From Elusimicrobiota bacterium (GTDB lineage: Bacteria; Elusimicrobiota; Elusimicrobia; UBA1565; UBA9628), in the NCBI GenBank assembly GCA_023700845.1, contig JAMPYD010000081.1, forward strand, positions 1 to 7,590: a stretch of 7,590 nucleotides of DNA, read 5' to 3'. Within the stretch, counting starts at the first letter, position 1, and every line of letters starts with the position of its first letter. Both the position numbers and the translations under genes were made by a program. The notes under the pieces were generated by a model. The model was not told the origin of the DNA, did not search any database, and worked only from the letters and a program-made list of their open reading frames with translations. Shown here piece after piece: positions 6,301 through 7,590 of this stretch.

Positions 6301-7590
6301 CAGCTCGCCTATCCCGAGGCGCTCGACGCCGGACAGCTCGTCAAGCTGCGCGAGCTCCTGCTCTCCGTCGCCCGCTCCGGAAACGGTTGGGAGTACGATG
6401 GCAAGCCCCGGGCGCTGACCTGGTCGGAGAAGCTCTACCTCGCCGGCGCGCTCGAGACGCTCGACGCGGCCCAGCGCAAGCACTACCCGGCCGAGGCCGC
6501 CGGCGCGCCGATCGACGACGCGTCCCTCGCCCTGGCGCGCCTGTCGCGCGAGCTCGCCGCGAGCGCCAACGCCGCGACCGCCGCCTCCGTCGAGGCGCGC
6601 CTGTTCGCCCTCGCCGCCAAGGGCCCGGTGAACGCCGAGGACGCGGCCGCCTTGCTGGCCCAGGTCTTCACGGCTCTCAAGGGAGCGCCGCAGGAGGCCG
6701 CCGCGATCGACGCCCTGGCCGCCGCGCTCAAGTCCCCGAACGGCGCGGCCTTCCAGGCCGCCGCGCTCAAGCGCGCCGTGGACGGCCTGCACGCCGTCGC
6801 CGAGAGGGCCGAGGCCGCGACCGCCGGCCTCAAGGCCAAGCTCGCGGCCGCCGGCGTGCGCGAGAGCGACAGCGCGTGGCGCCCCGACGTCAAGCTGCGC
6901 CACTTCCGGATCGTCGGCGAGAGCCTGACGGGCGCCGACGCCAAGGAGCTCGCCCGCTACGCGAACCTGGCGGCCCTCGCGGGCGCCCCGGCGGGCGACA
7001 CGGCGGGGGAGCTCGCCGCCGACGAGGCCAACGTGGTCCTGCTCGCCGGCTACCGCCTCTTCCCCGGCTCGGAGTTCAACGAGGCCCTGCGCGCCGCGAA
7101 GCTGATGCCGGGGGCCGGCAACACGTTGTCCGACTACCGCCAGAGCTACACCCGCCAGGAGCTCGAGGCGGTCCGGGGCTGGCTCGCGGGCGTGGCCAAG
7201 GCCAACGCCGGGCTCGGCAAGGACGCCCGCGAGCTGAGCCTGCGCGAGAAGGTCTACCTCGCCAAAGCCCTCGACCGCGTCGACGCGATCCTGACCGCCC
7301 GCTTCGGCGTTCCGGCGGCCCCGGCCGCGGCGGCCTTGCTCGGCTCGGTGAGCCGCCCCGGCCAGGAAGCCCTCGGCCTGGCGCGCCTCTCCCTCGAGCT
7401 CGAGAAGCGCAAGGGCGACGCCGCCTTCGCCTTGAAGGCCCAGGAGGCGATGTTCGCGATCCTGGCCTCCCGCCCCGGCGACGCCGCCGAGGCGGCGGAG
7501 ATCCTCGGCTCGATCCGGACCGCGGTGAAGGGCACCGCCTCCGAGGAGGCCGAGCTCGCCGCCTTGGTCCAGGCGCTCAAGACGCCGCGC
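1..7590 (+). CDS. Giant fused Bat-system protein (BatD-like, DUF4381-like, BatA, BatC-type TPR, BatB, helical-repeat tail), partial at both ends
   Basis: Frame 1 is open from the first to the last base, 2,530 codons without a stop. It contains two complete VWA units of BatA and BatB type, each with its membrane helices, a BatD-like beta-sandwich, a DUF4381-like domain, three TPRs, and an approximately 1,100-residue tail of membrane segments and helical repeats. Bat proteins are normally separate inner-membrane or periplasmic proteins of a few hundred residues, made from one operon with a MoxR ATPase and linked to stress tolerance or envelope assembly; here they form one chain. The start is taken to lie upstream: in-frame GTG codons at 4 and 10 and ATG at 154 and 262 have no convincing ribosome-binding site, and the ATG at 262 falls inside a hydrophobic core. 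The 3' end is also missing. Codon use is uniform, with C or G in most third positions, so the fusion looks native. The domain identities are secure; the cellular function of the fusion is inferred. Confidence 0.93.
217..300 (+). other. Signal-peptide-like segment, internal
   Basis: Residues 73-100 have the three-part shape of a Sec signal: a basic stretch with R75, K78 and K79; a hydrophobic core at 81-92 (LAILALSMGLLG); and a polar, Ala-rich end (AQHQAAAQ) with small residues suited to signal peptidase I near 97-100. A Gln/Ala/Pro linker follows, as is common after a cleavage site. It could equally be an uncleaved membrane anchor. Either reading puts the following beta-sandwich outside the cytoplasm. 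There is no plausible start codon just before it. Confidence 0.55.
376..756 (+). other. BatD-like beta-sandwich domain
   Basis: Residues 126-252 form an Ig-like, beta-rich domain. The signature is near 139-160: TASVDRQGVTVGERINLSIT, alternating strands of the type seen at the start of repeats in BatD and related oxygen-tolerance proteins (a small residue, VD, then a VTVG[DE] turn, then an I/L-S/T strand). A second strand pair around 196-221 includes APGESKTVVYE and FGSGTLTLE, as in proteins with a C-terminal 'apply force and balance' loop. BatD family members usually carry several such domains; only one is clear here. It is followed by a membrane helix, as in BatD. The family match is by eye. 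Confidence 0.65.
781..1260 (+). other. Membrane helix plus DUF4381-like domain
   Basis: Residues 262-265 read LRDI, followed by a Pro/Trp-containing run (PDWMW at 274-278) and a membrane helix at about 276-293. This is the arrangement I know from DUF4381 proteins and the C-terminal part of BatD. The basic residues after the helix (HR at 288-289, then AARR at 297-300) suggest that its C-terminal side is cytoplasmic. A helical domain follows: FYARYQDLLTGFLVDFAGLP at 335-354 resembles the DUF4381 helix that ends in an F-G-[LI]-P turn, and AARFAG plus DPAERL at 389-404 resemble its conserved vKFA region. DUF4381 genes usually sit between the DUF58 gene and batA in MoxR operons, so this position just ahead of BatA is consistent. 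Confidence 0.65.
1279..2391 (+). other. BatA-like VWA unit with membrane helices
   Basis: Residues 427-797 match a full BatA protein. Two hydrophobic segments (about 427-443 and 446-463, with FGSPWVLLLLVP) are followed by the basic stretch WRNRARGAR and by a helix at 498-515 ending in ALARPMIG, which is the usual BatA entry to the VWA fold. The metal-ion-dependent adhesion site is complete: D535-L-S537-G-S539, T602 in GSTAIG, and D674 in FTDGD. The domain ends with FNEATLRGVAEKTGAKFYRA and ISRLEKS (741-747), both typical of BatA, then membrane helix 762-778 and a weaker hydrophobic stretch 786-797. An extra stretch of about 45 residues lies at 619-664. VWA domains bind partners through a bound divalent cation; BatA partners are not established well enough to name one. 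Methionine 433 sits where a free BatA would begin. Confidence 0.88.
2461..2880 (+). other. BatC-type TPR module
   Basis: Residues 821-960 hold three tetratricopeptide repeats. TPR1 is at about 834-867, with GNKLYNQGRFAEALKKY and a Pro near the end. TPR2 is at about 868-900 (NMADAYLRLGENAKADAAW). TPR3 is at about 902-935 (LFNLANSALMAEDAEKAIEL and YKEALRRD). The module ends with WNLEALKQQQKEQQDKQ, closely resembling the WNLE-L-KQQQ ending of BatC or of the TPR tail of some BatB proteins. In standard operons the TPR protein sits near BatB and is thought to scaffold the VWA proteins. Here it lies between BatA and BatB in the same chain. Helix counting suggests it is periplasmic. Confidence 0.87.
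2911..3060 (+). repeat. Tandem 15-base repeat encoding ten GKPGD-type pentapeptides
   Basis: Eight perfect GKPGD units start at residues 971, 976, 981, 986, 991, 996, 1001 and 1006, followed by GKPAD at 1011 and GKPKD at 1016. Imperfect precursors (GKPGKQK) lie just before. At the DNA level the units are similar but differ at third positions (ggc, gga, ggg or ggt for Gly; ccc or ccg for Pro), so the array is not freshly expanded. It encodes a flexible, highly charged, alternating Lys/Asp linker between the TPRs and the BatB unit. Glycine does not fall at every third residue, so it is not collagen-like. Confidence 0.95.
3160..4200 (+). other. BatB-like VWA unit with membrane helices
   Basis: Residues 1054-1400 match a full BatB protein. 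A membrane helix at 1075-1094 (SVFLWVVGIGLPVAILLVAW) is followed by basic residues KKRM, then a second helix at about 1124-1141, then the VWA fold. The metal site is D1165-G-S1167-H-S1169, S1238 (in place of the usual Thr) in GEGSDLAAAI, and D1269 in ISDGD. BatB hallmarks include RVGLVVFAGKS, DYGNFEFKINRLD, VYAIGVGDPAGTKIKMP, LIDAKTGAPAITRLNE and LRQLAERTGGAYFRS (1336-1350). A closing helix runs at about 1380-1399, followed by basic residues. The usual BatB C-terminal TPRs are not present after it; the TPR module comes before it instead. Confidence 0.88.
4201..4935 (+). other. Extra membrane segments flanking a helical, probably cytoplasmic region
   Basis: After the BatB unit the chain does not end. 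A Lys-rich loop (NKTEAKPKTKG, 1410-1420) leads to a hydrophobic stretch at 1421-1456 long enough for a two-helix hairpin. A cationic, Trp-rich region follows (REWWQSRRG, 1469-1477), then amphipathic helices over 1480-1600 with no domain I recognise. A single membrane helix follows at about 1625-1642 (VSVGVLAVMIALTGASAV), preceded by ARLKR. By the positive-inside rule, 1457-1624 would be cytoplasmic and everything after 1645 periplasmic. This region could be where a cytoplasmic partner, such as a MoxR ATPase, contacts the protein; that is a guess. Confidence 0.6.
4978..5880 (+). other. HEAT-like helical repeat region
   Basis: Residues 1660-1960 are almost entirely amphipathic helices of about 12-18 residues with short turns. 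The clearest HEAT-like pair is 1789-1816 (LAQLFRVLKSPN, then KQVQQQAAGALYAHL): a helix, an S-P-[ND] turn, and a second helix with the AA-AL pattern. Other candidates are LIILRESPDPKADNLLVAIF (1705-1724) and the helices at 1741-1780. HEAT or ARM-like alpha-solenoids are protein-binding surfaces with no catalytic role. The placement after a membrane helix suggests a periplasmic scaffold. A TPR-like or other alpha-solenoid class is possible, since individual repeats are degenerate. Confidence 0.55.
5899..5985 (+). other. Gly/Tyr-rich low-complexity linker
   Basis: Residues 1967-1995 contain 7 Tyr and 11 Gly in 29 positions (for example YFGGRYGGYSG at 1980-1990), with Asp, Glu, His and Arg but almost no aliphatic residues. 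It separates the HEAT-like region from the second helical region and is clearly disordered. Such segments can be plain hinges or can self-associate through aromatic contacts; the sequence does not decide. Confidence 0.85.
6241..6741 (+). repeat. Long protein repeat, copy A
   Basis: Residues 2081-2247 align end to end with copy B at 2358-2529. Anchor matches are NFLRALREAGLAP with EFNEALRAAKLMP; EKLYLAGALETLDA with EKVYLAKALDRVDA; LARLSREL with LARLSLEL; and AALKSP with QALKTP. The copies are diverged at both protein and DNA level, so the duplication is old. The fold is all-helical. Confidence 0.8.
6853..7071 (+). repeat. Weaker partial repeat copy between A and B
   Basis: Residues 2285-2357 seem to hold a decayed partial copy. 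GESLTGADAKELARYANLAALA (by position 2306-2327) lines up with the Q-S-Y-T..EL..VR..L..VA stretch of copy B at 2381-2400, and GELAADEANVVLLAGYRL (2336-2353) lines up with RELSLREKVYLAKALDRV with a one-residue gap. The match is by eye and much weaker than A against B. Confidence 0.4.
7072..7587 (+). repeat. Long protein repeat, copy B
   Basis: Residues 2358-2529 are the second copy of the unit seen at 2081-2247, with the same order of conserved blocks and only short insertions or deletions, mostly around the loops at 2371-2378 and 2430-2445. It ends with LKTP at the window edge, where copy A has LKSP, so the unit is complete or nearly so. The start-to-start distance is 277 residues. Confidence 0.8.

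Larger units (their letters stand above)
6001..7590 (+). other. Second helical region with long internal repeats, truncated by window end
   Basis: Residues 2001-2530 are Ala-, Leu- and Glu-rich amphipathic helices with no cysteine and no catalytic motif that I recognise. The region contains a duplicated unit of about 170 residues (2081-2247 and 2358-2529) separated by about 110 residues that hold a weaker partial copy. The turn LKSPN at 2243-2247 is identical to the HEAT-like turn at 1796-1800, and LKTPR at 2526-2530 corresponds to it, which ties this region to the HEAT-like one. I do not recognise a named family. The chain continues past the window, so more copies may follow. Confidence 0.6.

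Noticed and set aside
4570..6903. Antisense open frame of about 777 codons
   Set aside because: Same cause: it is in register with the sense codons and ends at the sense TCA codon at 4570. No recognisable domain, and it overlaps the conserved solenoid coding sequence.

Overview
The whole 7,590-base window reads as one uninterrupted open frame on the + strand, frame 1: 2,530 codons with no stop, open at both ends. It is a central slice of a single very large membrane protein. The evidence for this frame is that it holds, in order, recognisable domains of the Bat (Bacteroides aerotolerance) system, which most bacteria encode as separate neighbouring genes. No intergenic DNA, RNA gene, promoter, terminator or mobile element is visible.

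Layout by residue of the open frame: 1-133, Ala/Pro-rich leader with a signal-peptide-like segment at 73-100; 126-252, beta-sandwich domain of BatD type; 261-420, membrane helix plus a DUF4381-like helical domain; 427-797, complete BatA-like unit (membrane helices, von Willebrand A (VWA) domain with intact metal site, closing helices); 821-960, three TPRs as in BatC; 971-1020, ten GKPGD pentapeptides; 1054-1400, complete BatB-like unit with a second VWA domain; 1401-1645, further membrane segments around a cationic, helical, probably cytoplasmic region; 1660-1960, HEAT-like helical repeats; 1967-1995, Gly/Tyr-rich linker; 2001-2530, more helical repeats, including a duplicated unit of about 170 residues whose second copy runs to the window edge.

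Inferred working model: an inner-membrane scaffold in which two VWA metal-ion-dependent adhesion domains, a TPR module and a beta-sandwich face the periplasm, covalently tied together and extended by a long alpha-solenoid. In ordinary Bat/MoxR operons these parts are separate proteins that act with a MoxR AAA+ ATPase and a DUF58 protein. Neither partner is in the window, and both would be expected in flanking DNA.

Organism: a very GC-rich bacterium with strong G/C preference at third codon positions and a two-membrane style of envelope protein. The Ala/Pro-rich leader with an FDG motif and the habit of very long fused proteins suggest a GC-rich Elusimicrobiota lineage. That is an impression from memory; Myxococcota, Planctomycetota or Omnitrophota are not excluded.
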